Notes: generated by a model from the letters alone, not told the origin. A stretch of DNA of 64,000 nucleotides from JBGUVL01 sp045134375 (GCA_045134375.1 JBGUVL010000036.1:1-64000), one strand, 5' to 3'. Shown: positions 47,971 through 57,635, numbered from the stretch's first letter. Numbers and translations are program-made.

Positions 47971-48810
47971 ATGGCCAGCAAACTAGAAATCAAGAATCGT
48001 ATTCGTTCGGTGGATTCTACAAAGAAAATTACTAAGGCAATGCAGTTGGTAGCTGCGAGCAAACTGAGAAGATGCAAAGAAAGAATGGAAGAGAATAGAG
48101 AATATGCTTCCTACTTGAAGGAAACCGTCGATCATATTTTGATGAATTTATTTGATAGTAATCATCCTTATCTTTCGCAAGATGCATCAAAACCTCTTTT
48201 GACAATCGTATTTACTTCTGATATGGGATTGTGTGGAGGTTATAATGCGAATGAATTTCGTCTGATTGAGGAACGTTTAAATAAAGAGGATCCTATTATA
48301 GTATTAGGAAACCGTGGGGATGCATGGCTTTCGAGAAGGGGCTATCATATTATAGAACGTCTTCATAATGTAGATGAAGAAGGTTATGAAGATATTGTTC
48401 AGGTGGCAGAGAAAGCATTAAATTTGTATTCAGAGAAACAAATCAGTGGAATACAAGTACTATTTACTCACTATGTCAACCCCGTATCTTTTGAGCCTCA
48501 GCTTGTTAAATTGCTTCCAGTGGAAAATAAGGGAGAAGGAGTGGTTACGACACAGACAACCATTTTTGAACCTTCTGGAGACCAAATTCTGGATACTTTA
48601 GTTCCAATGTATTTAAAATCAATGCTTTATAGCTATTGGTTAGAGACGAAAACAAGTGAACAAGGAAGTCGTCAGAATGCGATGGAAACGGCTACCGATA
48701 ACGCACAGGAATTGCGTGATCAACTGGAATTGCAGTATAATCAGGCACGTCAAGCCGCCATCACTCAGGAAATTACGGAGATTGTTGGTGGAGCGAATGC
48801 CTTACAATAA
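47971..48810 (+). CDS. atpG: F1Fo ATP synthase subunit gamma
   Basis: A 279-residue central rotor shaft. The N- and C-terminal helices that form the coiled coil are recognisable: LEIKNRIRSVDSTKKITKAMQLVAASKLR at the start, and MLYSYWLETKTSEQGSRQNAMETATDNA to TQEITEIVGGANAL at the end. SDMGLCGGYN in the middle is also typical. It lies 4 bp after atpA. Confidence 0.96.
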   Translation: MASKLEIKNRIRSVDSTKKITKAMQLVAASKLRRCKERMEENREYASYLKETVDHILMNLFDSNHPYLSQDASKPLLTIVFTSDMGLCGGYNANEFRLIEERLNKEDPIIVLGNRGDAWLSRRGYHIIERLHNVDEEGYEDIVQVAEKALNLYSEKQISGIQVLFTHYVNPVSFEPQLVKLLPVENKGEGVVTTQTTIFEPSGDQILDTLVPMYLKSMLYSYWLETKTSEQGSRQNAMETATDNAQELRDQLELQYNQARQAAITQEITEIVGGANALQ

Positions 48811-48825
48811 AAGGAGAAGACAAAT

Positions 48826-50235
48826 ATGAGTATGAATAAAGGTAAAATTGTACAGGTCATTGGACCGGTTGTCGATATCCTGTTTGAAAGTGACAGTGAT
48901 TTGCCACAGCTGTTAACAGCGATTTCCATTCCCGTGGAAGGGAAGGAATCGTTGGTAGTGGAAGTGGCACAGCATTTAGGAGATGATCGTGTTAGATGTA
49001 TCGCCATGGGTTCTACCGATGGATTAGTTCGTGGCATGGAAGCGATTGATACCGGAGCACCAATTTCAGTTCCCGTTGGAGAAAAAGTATTGGGACGTAT
49101 GTTTAATGTATTAGGACGTGAAATTGATGAATTAGGACCGGTTGGCGATGATGTCAAGCGAATGCCAATTCATCGTGATGCGCCTAGCTTTGATGAACAG
49201 CAAACAAGTGCTGAAATGTTGGAAACAGGAATTAAGGTAATCGACTTGCTGTGTCCCTATTCCAAAGGTGGAAAAATTGGTTTATTCGGAGGTGCCGGTG
49301 TTGGTAAAACCGTTTTGATCCAGGAATTGATCCATAATATTGCAAAGGAACACGGTGGACGTAGTGTTGTTACTGGAGTAGGGGAACGAACTCGTGAAGG
49401 TAACGATATGTATCACGAAATGAAAGATTCTGGCGTACTTGATAAGACGGTTTTGGTTTATGGTCAGATGAACGAATCACCAGGAGCCAGAATGCGTGTT
49501 GCATTAACCGGGCTTACAATGGCTGAATATTTCCGTGATGTGAATCATCAGGATGTGTTGTTATTTATTGACAATATCTTCCGTTTCACTCAGGCAGGTA
49601 GTGAAGTAAGTGCCTTGCTTGGACGTATGCCAAGTGCGGTAGGGTACCAACCAACCTTAGCCACGGAAATGGGTGCTTTACAAGAACGTATCACATCGAC
49701 AAAGAATGGTTCCATTACTTCGGTGCAAGCAGTTTATGTTCCTGCGGATGACTTGACTGACCCAGCACCAGCTACTGCGTTTACGCACTTGGATGCGAAA
49801 ACGGTATTGGATCGTGGAATTGCATCATTAGGTATCTATCCTGCGGTTGATCCACTGGAATCCAGCTCAAGAATTCTAGATCCATTAGTGGTAGGAGAAG
49901 AACACTATGAAGTAGCTCGAGGAGTACAGGAATTGCTTCAGAAGTACAAAGAACTGCAAGATATCATTGCAATTTTAGGGATGGATGAATTAAGCGAAGA
50001 AGACAAGGTTACGGTCAACCGTGCTCGTCGCGTCAGAAACTTCCTTTCGCAGCCATTTCATGTAGCAGAAGTATTTACTGGTATGCAAGGTAAATATGTT
50101 ACCAAAGATGATACCATTCGTAGTTTTAAAGAAATTTTGGAAGGAAAATACGATGATCTTCCAGAACAAGCATTTATGTCAGTAGGAACGGTTGAAGAAG
50201 TGGTTCAAAAAGCAAAAGAAATTGCAGGTGAATAG
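48826..50235 (+). CDS. atpD: F1Fo ATP synthase subunit beta
   Basis: A 469-residue catalytic subunit. Walker A is GGAGVGKTV near residue 160, followed by GVGERTREGNDMYHEM (catalytic Glu in GER), VLLFIDNIFRFTQAGSEVSALLGRMPSAVGYQPTL, and the DELSEEDK motif of the C-terminal domain. AAAGGAGAAGACAAAT precedes ATG 48826; ATG 48832 would drop two residues. Confidence 0.97.
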   Translation: MSMNKGKIVQVIGPVVDILFESDSDLPQLLTAISIPVEGKESLVVEVAQHLGDDRVRCIAMGSTDGLVRGMEAIDTGAPISVPVGEKVLGRMFNVLGREIDELGPVGDDVKRMPIHRDAPSFDEQQTSAEMLETGIKVIDLLCPYSKGGKIGLFGGAGVGKTVLIQELIHNIAKEHGGRSVVTGVGERTREGNDMYHEMKDSGVLDKTVLVYGQMNESPGARMRVALTGLTMAEYFRDVNHQDVLLFIDNIFRFTQAGSEVSALLGRMPSAVGYQPTLATEMGALQERITSTKNGSITSVQAVYVPADDLTDPAPATAFTHLDAKTVLDRGIASLGIYPAVDPLESSSRILDPLVVGEEHYEVARGVQELLQKYKELQDIIAILGMDELSEEDKVTVNRARRVRNFLSQPFHVAEVFTGMQGKYVTKDDTIRSFKEILEGKYDDLPEQAFMSVGTVEEVVQKAKEIAGE

Positions 50236-50237
50236 TT

Positions 50238-50639
50238 ATGATGGATGTTAAAATCATCACACCTACCGGATTATATAAGCATTGTCAGGCAAAGCAGATC
50301 AATGCAAGAAGTGTAGAAGGAGAGTTTGGCTTACTTTCCAATCATATGCCACTAGTTGTAATGTTGGCGATTTCTCGTATGGAAATTATCTTTGATAATG
50401 AGGAAAAGAAAGAATATGCGGTTAGCGGTGGTATGTTGCAATTCGCTAACAATGAAGTGCGTATTTTGACTGACACGATTGAAGGAGAAGATGAGATTGA
50501 TTTAGAGCGTGCTATCAAAGCTAGGGAACGAGCAGAAAAACGACTTGCTTCGCATGCGACGGATATCAATATGCGTCGAGCTGAAATTGCACTGCAGAAA
50601 GCCATCAATCGTATCAATGTTAAGCAAGATTTAATGTAA
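50238..50639 (+). CDS. atpC: F1Fo ATP synthase subunit epsilon
   Basis: A 133-residue regulatory subunit at the foot of the rotor. The N-terminal beta sandwich (MDVKIITPTGLYKHCQAKQINARSVEGEFGLLSNHMPLV) and the C-terminal helical hairpin (DLERAIKARERAEKRL...RRAEIALQKAINRI) are both seen. Two ATGs are adjacent at 50238 and 50241; AGGTGA upstream serves either. Last gene of the upp-atp operon. Confidence 0.95.
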   Translation: MMDVKIITPTGLYKHCQAKQINARSVEGEFGLLSNHMPLVVMLAISRMEIIFDNEEKKEYAVSGGMLQFANNEVRILTDTIEGEDEIDLERAIKARERAEKRLASHATDINMRRAEIALQKAINRINVKQDLM

Positions 50640-50644
50640 TTTGG

Positions 50645-50685
50645 AAAAAAAGGATTCCTATCACATAATAGGAATTCTTTTTTTA
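50645..50685 (+). terminator. terminator of the upp-atp operon
   Basis: An A-rich left arm ending GATTCCTAT (50661), loop CACATA, ATAGGAATTC (from 50668), then a run of T. Confidence 0.85.
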
Positions 50686-50771
50686 CGATTGACAGCAACG
50701 GGATCCAAAAGCAGGATTTATTTGTGAAACGAGCAAAGACAAAATTGTTTATTTGTCCGTCATAGAAGAAC

Positions 50772-50800
50772 TTGATTTTTGTCGAGCAGCAAGATAATAT
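50772..50800 (+). promoter_or_regulatory. promoter of the lipoprotein gene
   Basis: TTGATT (50772-50777), a 17-bp spacer and TAATAT (50795-50800). Confidence 0.55.
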
Positions 50801-50821
50801 TGTAGATAAAGGATTGTTATT

Positions 50822-51328
50822 ATGAAAAGAATAGTTATATTATTAATGGCTTTTGTTATGACGGTAACACTTGTTGGATGTTCCACTGGCAAAAGCAACG
50901 AGGAAATTATTAAAAAAGGCGTTGAATTATATTTAAGCGCACCCAATGAAACGGTGTTAAAAGCGTACGATGAAGCAATCGAAGAGGCAAAGAAAACGAT
51001 GGGAGAGGAAGCTACCTTAGCAACGGCACCGGTTGATTTCAAGATTGCTTATCAAGATTTTAATGAATATTATTCCGAGAGTGGGATTCAGTATATTGCA
51101 CAAAAAACGGATTATGTATCTTACCAGTATGCGATTCGTGAATCAGGAAAAACATTTAGTGAAATGGACATTGCGGTACAGAAAAAGGACGACATGAACT
51201 ACGATGTGAAAGTTACCGTTAATTACAATGGAAAAGAGTGTAAGTACAATGGACGTGCACAGATAAAAGAAGGAAAAATCACTTATTTCCGCATGTATTC
51301 GTTTAGCGCATCCGATTTTGATGAATAA
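50822..51328 (+). CDS. putative lipoprotein of unknown function
   Basis: A 168-residue secreted protein with a lipoprotein signal peptide: MKRIVILLMAFVMTVT followed by the lipobox LVGC (Cys20), then a Ser/Gly/Lys linker. The mature part is acidic and beta-rich (YDVKVTVNYNGKECKYNGRAQIKEGKITYFRMY), suggesting a small extracellular domain similar in size to NTF2-like folds; I cannot name a family. AAAGGATTGTTATT precedes the ATG. It is a single-gene unit with its own promoter and terminator. Confidence 0.75.
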   Translation: MKRIVILLMAFVMTVTLVGCSTGKSNEEIIKKGVELYLSAPNETVLKAYDEAIEEAKKTMGEEATLATAPVDFKIAYQDFNEYYSESGIQYIAQKTDYVSYQYAIRESGKTFSEMDIAVQKKDDMNYDVKVTVNYNGKECKYNGRAQIKEGKITYFRMYSFSASDFDE

Positions 51329-51350
51329 AAAGGGCAAAAGCCCTTTTTTA
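51327..51350 (+). terminator. terminator after the lipoprotein gene
   Basis: AAAGGGC, loop AAAA, GCCCTTT followed by more T residues; it overlaps the stop codon. Confidence 0.9.
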
Positions 51351-51508
51351 TTGCAGATAAAAAATAAGTATATTATTTCTAAGATACTTTGAGACGATAT
51401 ATGGATTGAATGAAAGGTATATTGACCATTAAAAAATATTAAAAATTGTATATTTTTAAGAGTACAGAATGGTGGTAGAATAGGAGCCATCATAAGGAGG
51501 AGAAATGT

Positions 51509-52024
51509 ATGAATCAAGAAAAAACAAAGAATTTGGCAATGAGTGCGCTTATGATTGCGCTGATTTTTGTCTGTACTTATACGGTGAAAATTCCAAATCC
51601 AGCAACGGGGGGATACACTCATATGGGAGATTGTATGATTTTTTTAGCCGTTTTGGTGTTAGGGAAAAAACAAGGGGCTTTAGCCGGTGGTCTAGGAGCA
51701 GCGCTATCGGATTTATTGACGGGTGCCACTTTGTGGGTGCTACCTACTTTTGTCATCAAACTAATCATGGGTTGGATTATGGGAAGTATCGTAGAAATGA
51801 AGTTAAATGAAAAATATGGATGGATCATTGGAGCGATTCTTGGTGGTATTTGGCAAAGTATTGCTTATACGTTAGTCAAGATTCCAATGGTAGGAATGGC
51901 GCCAGCGGTTGCTTCCATTCCAAGAATTTTGATGCAGACGTTAATTGGTCTTGTCATCTATGTGGTAATTGCAAAATTGCTAGAACGCTCTAGTGTGGTT
52001 AATTTAAAAGGAGCGAAATTATGA
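51509..52024 (+). CDS. ECF-type vitamin/metabolite transporter, substrate-binding (S) component
   Basis: A 171-residue membrane protein with five to six hydrophobic segments, of the ECF transporter S-component type. The stretch IPNPATGGYTHMGDCMIFLAVLVLG and GKKQGALAGGLGAALSDLLTG match these proteins; the N-terminal AMSALMIALIFV carries small residues like those used to contact EcfT. No ATPase or EcfT gene is nearby, as usual for shared-module S components. The substrate is unknown. The gene overlaps the amidohydrolase gene by 4 bp, which hints that the amidohydrolase acts on the imported compound. AAGGAGGAGAAATGT precedes ATG 51509. Confidence 0.8.
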   Translation: MNQEKTKNLAMSALMIALIFVCTYTVKIPNPATGGYTHMGDCMIFLAVLVLGKKQGALAGGLGAALSDLLTGATLWVLPTFVIKLIMGWIMGSIVEMKLNEKYGWIIGAILGGIWQSIAYTLVKIPMVGMAPAVASIPRILMQTLIGLVIYVVIAKLLERSSVVNLKGAKL

Positions 52025-52743
52025 GAAAGATTGATGCTCATGCGCATATTGGTTATATCGGAGGTTGGGCAGATGTCAAAATGGATTGTCATCAGCTGAT
52101 ACAGTTAATGAATGATTATGAAATTGAAAAAACCTTACTTTGTGCCATGGACAATGAATTGACATTGGATGCGATGAAACGCTATCCCGATCGTATCTTA
52201 GGTGCGGTGTATGTTAACCCATTGGATCCGGATAGTGTAGCAAGCATCGATCATTATGTGGAGGAAGGATTTTGTGCGGTGAAGTTAAATCCATTGCGAC
52301 ATGCCTTTGTTGCGGATGATGCAATCGTAGATCCGGTGATGGAGAAGGCAAAGCAATATGGGATTCCGGTATGTATTCATAGTGGACATCCTCCTTATTC
52401 TTTGCCTTGGAGCATCGCTCTTTTGGCAGAACGTTTTCCCGAAGTAAAGGTCATGATGATTCATATGGGACATGGACATGGTGTATATATTGATGCAGCT
52501 TTAAAGATGGCTCGACGTTATCCAAATATTTATTTAGAGATGTCAGGTATGCCGATGTCATCCAAAATAAGAGAAGCCTATGAGAGTGTCGGTAGCGATC
52601 GCATTATGTTTGGAACGGATGGTCCTTTTCATCATCCAAGTGTCGAGATTCAAAAAGTAAAAGTATGTGGCTTGGGGGAAGAAGCACAACAAAGAATCTT
52701 CTATGATAACGCATTGCAATTTTTGTCTCTAAATAAAGAGTAA
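52021..52743 (+). CDS. metal-dependent amidohydrolase (amidohydrolase 2 / TIM-barrel family)
   Basis: A 240-residue TIM-barrel hydrolase. Metal-binding motifs in order are KIDAHAHIG (HxH) at the N-terminus, GFCAVKLNPL, VCIHSGHPP, MMIHMGHGHG and MFGTDGPFHHP (late Asp). This is the ACMSD/uronate-like amidohydrolase-2 arrangement, which includes decarboxylases and lactonases as well as hydrolases, so the reaction is uncertain. Coupling to the S component (ATGA overlap) suggests processing of a transported vitamin precursor or similar molecule. A strong terminator follows. Confidence 0.8.
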   Translation: MRKIDAHAHIGYIGGWADVKMDCHQLIQLMNDYEIEKTLLCAMDNELTLDAMKRYPDRILGAVYVNPLDPDSVASIDHYVEEGFCAVKLNPLRHAFVADDAIVDPVMEKAKQYGIPVCIHSGHPPYSLPWSIALLAERFPEVKVMMIHMGHGHGVYIDAALKMARRYPNIYLEMSGMPMSSKIREAYESVGSDRIMFGTDGPFHHPSVEIQKVKVCGLGEEAQQRIFYDNALQFLSLNKE

Positions 52744-52752
52744 ATGATTGAT

Positions 52753-52806
52753 AAAAAGCAAAACATCCACAGGGTTTCTTTCTGCGGAGCTTTGCTTTTT
52801 TTTATT
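52753..52806 (+). terminator. terminator after the amidohydrolase gene
   Basis: AAAAAGCAAA (52753-52762) and TTTGCTTTTT (52791-52800), with an inner TCC-CAG/CTG-GGA helix, then more T. Confidence 0.85.
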
Positions 52807-52943
52807 TTTTAGCATGCAATCACAAAAGGCAAATCGATGATTTTGATTGGAAGAAGGGGATCGAATGTTTGTTTCTCTTTCTTTTGCCTTTAAAAATTGG
52901 TATTATATAATATGTATCATTATGCCTGATAGGAGTGAGTCCA

Positions 52944-53846
52944 TTGAATTCAAAAACAAGAGCCATTAGTGAAGGGGCAATGATGTTAGCAATCATGGCG
53001 ATGATTATGCTTTTGAATCGACAGTTTGCTGGAAGTTTTGAACTGTTGTTTTTTGTCCTAAGCGTACCAATTGTTATCTATAGTGTAAAATATGGCATGA
53101 AAATGGGAGTGACATTATGTTTGGCTTCGCTATTGCTTAGCCTGATGGTTTCTACCTTAACTAGTATTTTTTATTTGTTTAGTGCGGTTGGGATTGGGCT
53201 TTGTTACAGCTACGGAGTGATTCATCAATGGCGCAATCAAGCGTTGCTTTCCATTTGTATGATTGGCAATCTTATTGTTACGATTGTTACTGTATTACTA
53301 TTGAGTTCATTGTTTGGCTATGATATTAATGAGGATATTGCAATTTATCAAGAAATATTAACCATGTTTGGTGGACTAGGAAATGCTTACGTATTGAAAT
53401 TTGCGATCCTGTTTGTCGTATTGCTTTATTTTGCGTATGCAATACTGCAAGCGATGGTAACGCATTTGTTTTCTATCTTACTATTGCAGCGATTAAAAAT
53501 CAAAACCATTGCGATAAAAAATGCATATGAAATTATGTTTCCAAAATGGTGTTCATTTTTGATCATTCTTGCCTATGGTTGCTATCTTGCAACATGGTAT
53601 TTTCCTTTTGCATCATGGATCGAAAAAGTGGTAATGGCATTCTATTGTTGCATGTTAATTTTATCGATAGTAGATGGCTACATCACGATCGTTTGCTATT
53701 TGAAATATCATCAGAAAGCAACCAAACGATCAATGTATGTCATTCTGTTCGCATGCTTATTGCCGCCGATCCAGAATTTAATTTCTTTGGTTGGTATATT
53801 GGATATTTATCATTCGTATCGATTGCGATGGAAAGAAGGTGTGTAA
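52944..53846 (+). CDS. DUF2232 membrane protein (YybS-like)
   Basis: A 300-residue integral membrane protein with about eight hydrophobic segments. It begins RAISEGAMMLAIMAMIMLLN, the typical start of the YybS/DUF2232 family, and is followed by gdpP, rplI and dnaB just as in Bacillus, which supports the call. Function is unknown; similarity in layout to ECF S components has been noted for the family. GTG 52935 is in frame but sits on the AGGAG site; TTG 52944, 8 bases after AGGAG, is chosen. It ends 1 bp before gdpP. Confidence 0.75.
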   Translation: MNSKTRAISEGAMMLAIMAMIMLLNRQFAGSFELLFFVLSVPIVIYSVKYGMKMGVTLCLASLLLSLMVSTLTSIFYLFSAVGIGLCYSYGVIHQWRNQALLSICMIGNLIVTIVTVLLLSSLFGYDINEDIAIYQEILTMFGGLGNAYVLKFAILFVVLLYFAYAILQAMVTHLFSILLLQRLKIKTIAIKNAYEIMFPKWCSFLIILAYGCYLATWYFPFASWIEKVVMAFYCCMLILSIVDGYITIVCYLKYHQKATKRSMYVILFACLLPPIQNLISLVGILDIYHSYRLRWKEGV

Positions 53847-53847
53847 C

Positions 53848-55830
53848 ATGAAATATATTGAACAGATTCGAGTACAGGTTATCATTTTGATCCTACTTGA
53901 AATCATTGCGTTAGCAATGTTGTTTTTCCTTGGATTTACGAATGTTGCCACCGCATTAACGGTGTTTCTTTTGATAAATATAACGATGATTATTTGGATC
54001 GTATACGTCATTGAAAAAGCAAAAGAATCACAAGATATTGATATTTCAAGAATTTTAGGAAGAGAAGCGAAAGAAGCCTTTGATTTTGGAAAAGTTGGCA
54101 TTATTGTTTACGATGAAAATTATGTTGTTACTTGGATCAGTGATTTTTTAATGAAAAGAGACATTCACTTAGTGGGGAAAAAACCAACGGTATTTATTGA
54201 AGCCATCAGTGATTTATTTCATGGCGAAGTGGATGTTATTCGTGGGGAATACGACGGTCATATTTATGAAGTGACAAGAAAAAATGAAGGACATGTGTTG
54301 TTTGTGAAAGACATTACTCGTCTGGCTACGATAACAAAGCAATTTGAAGAGGATAGTGTCGTGGTCGGGATTATTCACATGGATAATTATATGGATATTT
54401 CTTCGTTTGAAGATGAATCCAAAGTAGCTGCCATCAATACGAATTTACGTCAACCAATTGTTGAATGGGCTGGCAAGTATGGAATGATGATTCGACGGGT
54501 TCGCAGCGATCGCTTTGTCGTTGTGTTAAATGAGCGCGTGTTTAAAAAAATGTTAGAAGATAAATTTGATATTTTAAATGATACAAGAAAAAAAGCGCAA
54601 GAAATGGAAGTATCCATTACCTTGAGTATGGCGTATGCACGTGGTAGTGATGATCTATATGCCTTAGATGACATGGCAAATAATCTTCTGGAATTGGCAC
54701 AAAGCCGTGGCGGCGATCAAGTTGCGGTCAAAAGCTATGGTGGTGATGTCAAATATTATGGTGGAAATCAAGAGGCTGTTTCAAAACGCAGTCGTGTGCG
54801 TGTCCGCGTGATGGCACAAGCGGTAAAGGAAGCAATTTCAGAGAGTAGTCAGGTGTTTATCAGTGGACATAAAGAAATGGATTTTGATTGTATGGGGGCT
54901 AATCTAGCGTTATCTAGAATTGTACAAGCCTATGGTAAGAAAGCTTACATTGTTTCTAAAAGTGGTGGAATTGAATCCTATTTACAGAATGCGATGCATT
55001 ATTTTGCGGATGGTTTAGAGGAACGTCATCGCTTCCTTAGTGATGAAGAGGCTTGTCGATTGATGAAGAAAAATGATTTGATGATCGTTGCCGATTATCA
55101 TAATCCAGCGCATTGCAATGCGCCTCAGTTATTAGCAAAGGCAGAACGAATTGTTGTTATTGATCATCATCGAAGAACAGAAAACTATATTCCTAAGCCA
55201 TTGCTTGTGTATATCGAATCAGGTGCTAGTAGTTCCTGTGAATTGTTAACTGAATTTTTCCCATATATGATCAGTCATCTTGACATTAATGATGTCGAAG
55301 CTACGATTATGTATTTGGGTATTTTGGTGGATACGAACCACTTTAAAATGAGAACTGGTTTTCGAACGTTTGAAGCAGCAGCGCAGCTAAAGAAATTAGG
55401 GGCAGATCCAATTCAAGCAGAGGATTTATTGAAAGAAAATTATCATGACTTTGAGGCCAAAACGAATATTTATCGATATGCTGAAGTTTATCATGATCAT
55501 TTTATCATTGCTTGTGTCAATGGAAGTGCGATCGTATCTCGAACATTGATGTCGATGAGTGCGGATTCCTTGCTGCAGATCAAAGACATGGAGGCAGCAT
55601 TCGTGGTGGCAAAAACGGCCGACAATGAAGTCGGAATTTCAGCCCGTAGCAAAGGGAATATCAATGTACAAAGAATTATGGAATTAATGAATGGCGGAGG
55701 ACATTTTAGTGCGGCAGCGACGCAGCGCAAAGATATGACGCAGGAACAGCTTTGTGAAGAGTTGAAGCAGCAGATTGATGCTTATATTGTAGGAGAGGAA
55801 GAAAGAAATGAAAGTAATATTGTTAAGTGA
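53848..55830 (+). CDS. gdpP: cyclic-di-AMP phosphodiesterase GdpP
   Basis: A 660-residue membrane-bound enzyme that hydrolyses c-di-AMP to pApA. Two N-terminal membrane helices (to about residue 55) are followed by a PAS-like domain (GKVGIIVYDENYVVTWISDF), a degenerate GGDEF domain (VVGIIHMDNYMDI...), and the DHH/DHHA1 catalytic part with MDFDCMGANLAL near residue 344, VVIDHHRR near 437, LVDTNHFKMRTG and the late GGGHFSAAAT. ATG 53848 with AGAAGG upstream is chosen; longer frames run into DUF2232. It overlaps rplI by 23 bp, an unusually long overlap. Confidence 0.95.
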   Translation: MKYIEQIRVQVIILILLEIIALAMLFFLGFTNVATALTVFLLINITMIIWIVYVIEKAKESQDIDISRILGREAKEAFDFGKVGIIVYDENYVVTWISDFLMKRDIHLVGKKPTVFIEAISDLFHGEVDVIRGEYDGHIYEVTRKNEGHVLFVKDITRLATITKQFEEDSVVVGIIHMDNYMDISSFEDESKVAAINTNLRQPIVEWAGKYGMMIRRVRSDRFVVVLNERVFKKMLEDKFDILNDTRKKAQEMEVSITLSMAYARGSDDLYALDDMANNLLELAQSRGGDQVAVKSYGGDVKYYGGNQEAVSKRSRVRVRVMAQAVKEAISESSQVFISGHKEMDFDCMGANLALSRIVQAYGKKAYIVSKSGGIESYLQNAMHYFADGLEERHRFLSDEEACRLMKKNDLMIVADYHNPAHCNAPQLLAKAERIVVIDHHRRTENYIPKPLLVYIESGASSSCELLTEFFPYMISHLDINDVEATIMYLGILVDTNHFKMRTGFRTFEAAAQLKKLGADPIQAEDLLKENYHDFEAKTNIYRYAEVYHDHFIIACVNGSAIVSRTLMSMSADSLLQIKDMEAAFVVAKTADNEVGISARSKGNINVQRIMELMNGGGHFSAAATQRKDMTQEQLCEELKQQIDAYIVGEEERNESNIVK

Positions 55831-56257
55831 TGTTAAAAAATTAGGAAAAAAAGGAGACATTAAAGAAGTTGCGGATGGTTATGGAAGAAACTTTTTGGTG
55901 GCTCGAGGATTAGCGGTAGAAGCAACGAAGAAAAGCTTGGAAGTATTGGATGAGCAAAATCGTGATGCGGCAATGAAAGAAAAACAGTTAGAACAAGAGG
56001 CGAATGAATTAAAGAAAAAATTAGAAGATATCACCTTAGAATTTAAAGTGAATACGGGTGCTGGAGGACGTGTATTTGGAACGATTTCCAGTAAACAAGT
56101 CGTGGAAGAATTACGAAAGCAGCATGGCATCCATTTAGATAAACGTAAGTTTTTAGACGCTCATGCAGCGATGGGATTAGGGGTAACTCGATTTAAGGTG
56201 GATCTTTATCGAAATAAAGTAATCGGTGAAGTAAAGATTCATGTAAGTGAAAAATAA
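55808..56257 (+). CDS. rplI: 50S ribosomal protein L9
   Basis: A 149-residue ribosomal protein with the expected layout: N-terminal domain KVILLSDVKKLGKKGDIKEVADGYGRNFLVARGLA, a long connecting helix (KEKQLEQEANELKKKLED) and the C-terminal domain with GGRVFGTISSKQVVEEL. It begins inside the end of gdpP, with GGAGAGGAAGAAAG upstream, so it is translationally coupled, and lies 11 bp before dnaB. Confidence 0.97.
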   Translation: MKVILLSDVKKLGKKGDIKEVADGYGRNFLVARGLAVEATKKSLEVLDEQNRDAAMKEKQLEQEANELKKKLEDITLEFKVNTGAGGRVFGTISSKQVVEELRKQHGIHLDKRKFLDAHAAMGLGVTRFKVDLYRNKVIGEVKIHVSEK

Positions 56258-56268
56258 GGAGATGGGTT

Positions 56269-57621
56269 ATGAGTGCGAACACTAGAGAACTGCCAAACAA
56301 CGTAGAAGCGGAACAGGCAATCCTTGGTGCGATGCTAATCTATCCTAGTGTTGTGCAGGAGGTCTTTGACCAAAATCTAGAGAAAGAAGATTTTTTTCTA
56401 GATATCCATCGTCGCATCTATGGGGCGATGCGATATCTGATCGATCAAGGAAAACCAATCGATCCGACTACTTTGGTAACCCGTCTGCAGGACAATGAGG
56501 AGTTGAATTTAGTAGGGGGAGCCGATTATATCGTTTCGTTAAGTAATAGTGCTGTAACGAGTGCTAATGTTGTTTACTACATTGAAATTGTACAAAGCAA
56601 GGCGTATGCTAGAAATCTGATTGAAACGGCTGAAAAAATAGCCGAAGAAGGATTTGACACGAGCAATGAACTGGATACTTTGATGGATGAAGCAGAACGC
56701 GCGATTTTGGATGTAACAAGAAAAAGAAAAGCAAGTAATTTTAAAAGCAGTCGCAGTGTTGTGGCTAACGTGATGGAAGAGTTAGCGAACCTTAGAAATG
56801 CACCAGACGGGGTGACGGGAATCCGTACGGGTTATGAAGATCTGGATAAGATTACCAATGGGTTTCAACGAGGGGATTTAATTATTTTAGCCGCTCGACC
56901 TTCCATGGGGAAAACCGCTTTCGCTTTGAATGTGACCTTACGAAGTGCAGAAAGAAATCCTGGTGCAGTTGCTTTCTTTTCCTTAGAAATGCCAGCAGAA
57001 CAATTAATGCGAAGGTTGCTAAGTGCAAAATCCGAAGTGGAAGGGAGCAAACTTCGTACGGGCTTCTTAAAAGCGGAAGAGATGAATCGTTTGAATGAAA
57101 CGGCAAATGAAATGGCTTCATTGAAACTGTTTATTGATGATAGTGCAGTGGTAAAGATACCGGATATTTTTTCAAAATGCCGAAAATTAAAAAGTGAGCA
57201 TGGATTGGATTTAGTCGTGATCGATTATTTGCAGCTGATTACGAGTACCGCTCGCCATGCAGGAGAAAATCGCCAACAGGAAGTGTCCGATATCTCTCGA
57301 TCATTAAAAGCATTGGCAAGAGAGTTAGAGGTTCCGGTCATTGCTCTTTCCCAGCTATCTCGTTCGGTAGAATCAAGAAATGATAAACGTCCTATGATGA
57401 GTGATTTGCGTGAATCCGGTGCCATTGAACAGGATGCGGACATTGTTATGTTCCTCTATCGTGACGATTATTATGAAAAAGATGATGAGAAGAAGGCCGC
57501 TGATTCGGTTGAGACAGAAGTTGATATCCAAAAGCATCGTAATGGGGCAACAGGAAAAATTCGTCTGCAATTTCAAAAATCAGTAAATGCTTTTTATAAT
57601 ATTCGTCATGAAGGAAGATAG
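56269..57621 (+). CDS. dnaB: replicative DNA helicase (DnaB; DnaC in Bacillus naming)
   Basis: A 450-residue hexameric helicase of the replication fork. The N-terminal domain begins LPNNVEAEQAILGAMLI; the RecA-like motor has Walker A ARPSMGKTAFA near residue 210, FFSLEMPAEQLMRRLL, the Walker B region LVVIDYLQLI and the late RESGAIEQDADIVMFLYRDDYY and KHRNGATGKIRLQF. No intein or frameshift interrupts it. AAGGAGATGGGTT precedes ATG 56269. Confidence 0.97.
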   Translation: MSANTRELPNNVEAEQAILGAMLIYPSVVQEVFDQNLEKEDFFLDIHRRIYGAMRYLIDQGKPIDPTTLVTRLQDNEELNLVGGADYIVSLSNSAVTSANVVYYIEIVQSKAYARNLIETAEKIAEEGFDTSNELDTLMDEAERAILDVTRKRKASNFKSSRSVVANVMEELANLRNAPDGVTGIRTGYEDLDKITNGFQRGDLIILAARPSMGKTAFALNVTLRSAERNPGAVAFFSLEMPAEQLMRRLLSAKSEVEGSKLRTGFLKAEEMNRLNETANEMASLKLFIDDSAVVKIPDIFSKCRKLKSEHGLDLVVIDYLQLITSTARHAGENRQQEVSDISRSLKALARELEVPVIALSQLSRSVESRNDKRPMMSDLRESGAIEQDADIVMFLYRDDYYEKDDEKKAADSVETEVDIQKHRNGATGKIRLQFQKSVNAFYNIRHEGR

Positions 57622-57635
57622 TAGGTTTTGGGGAT

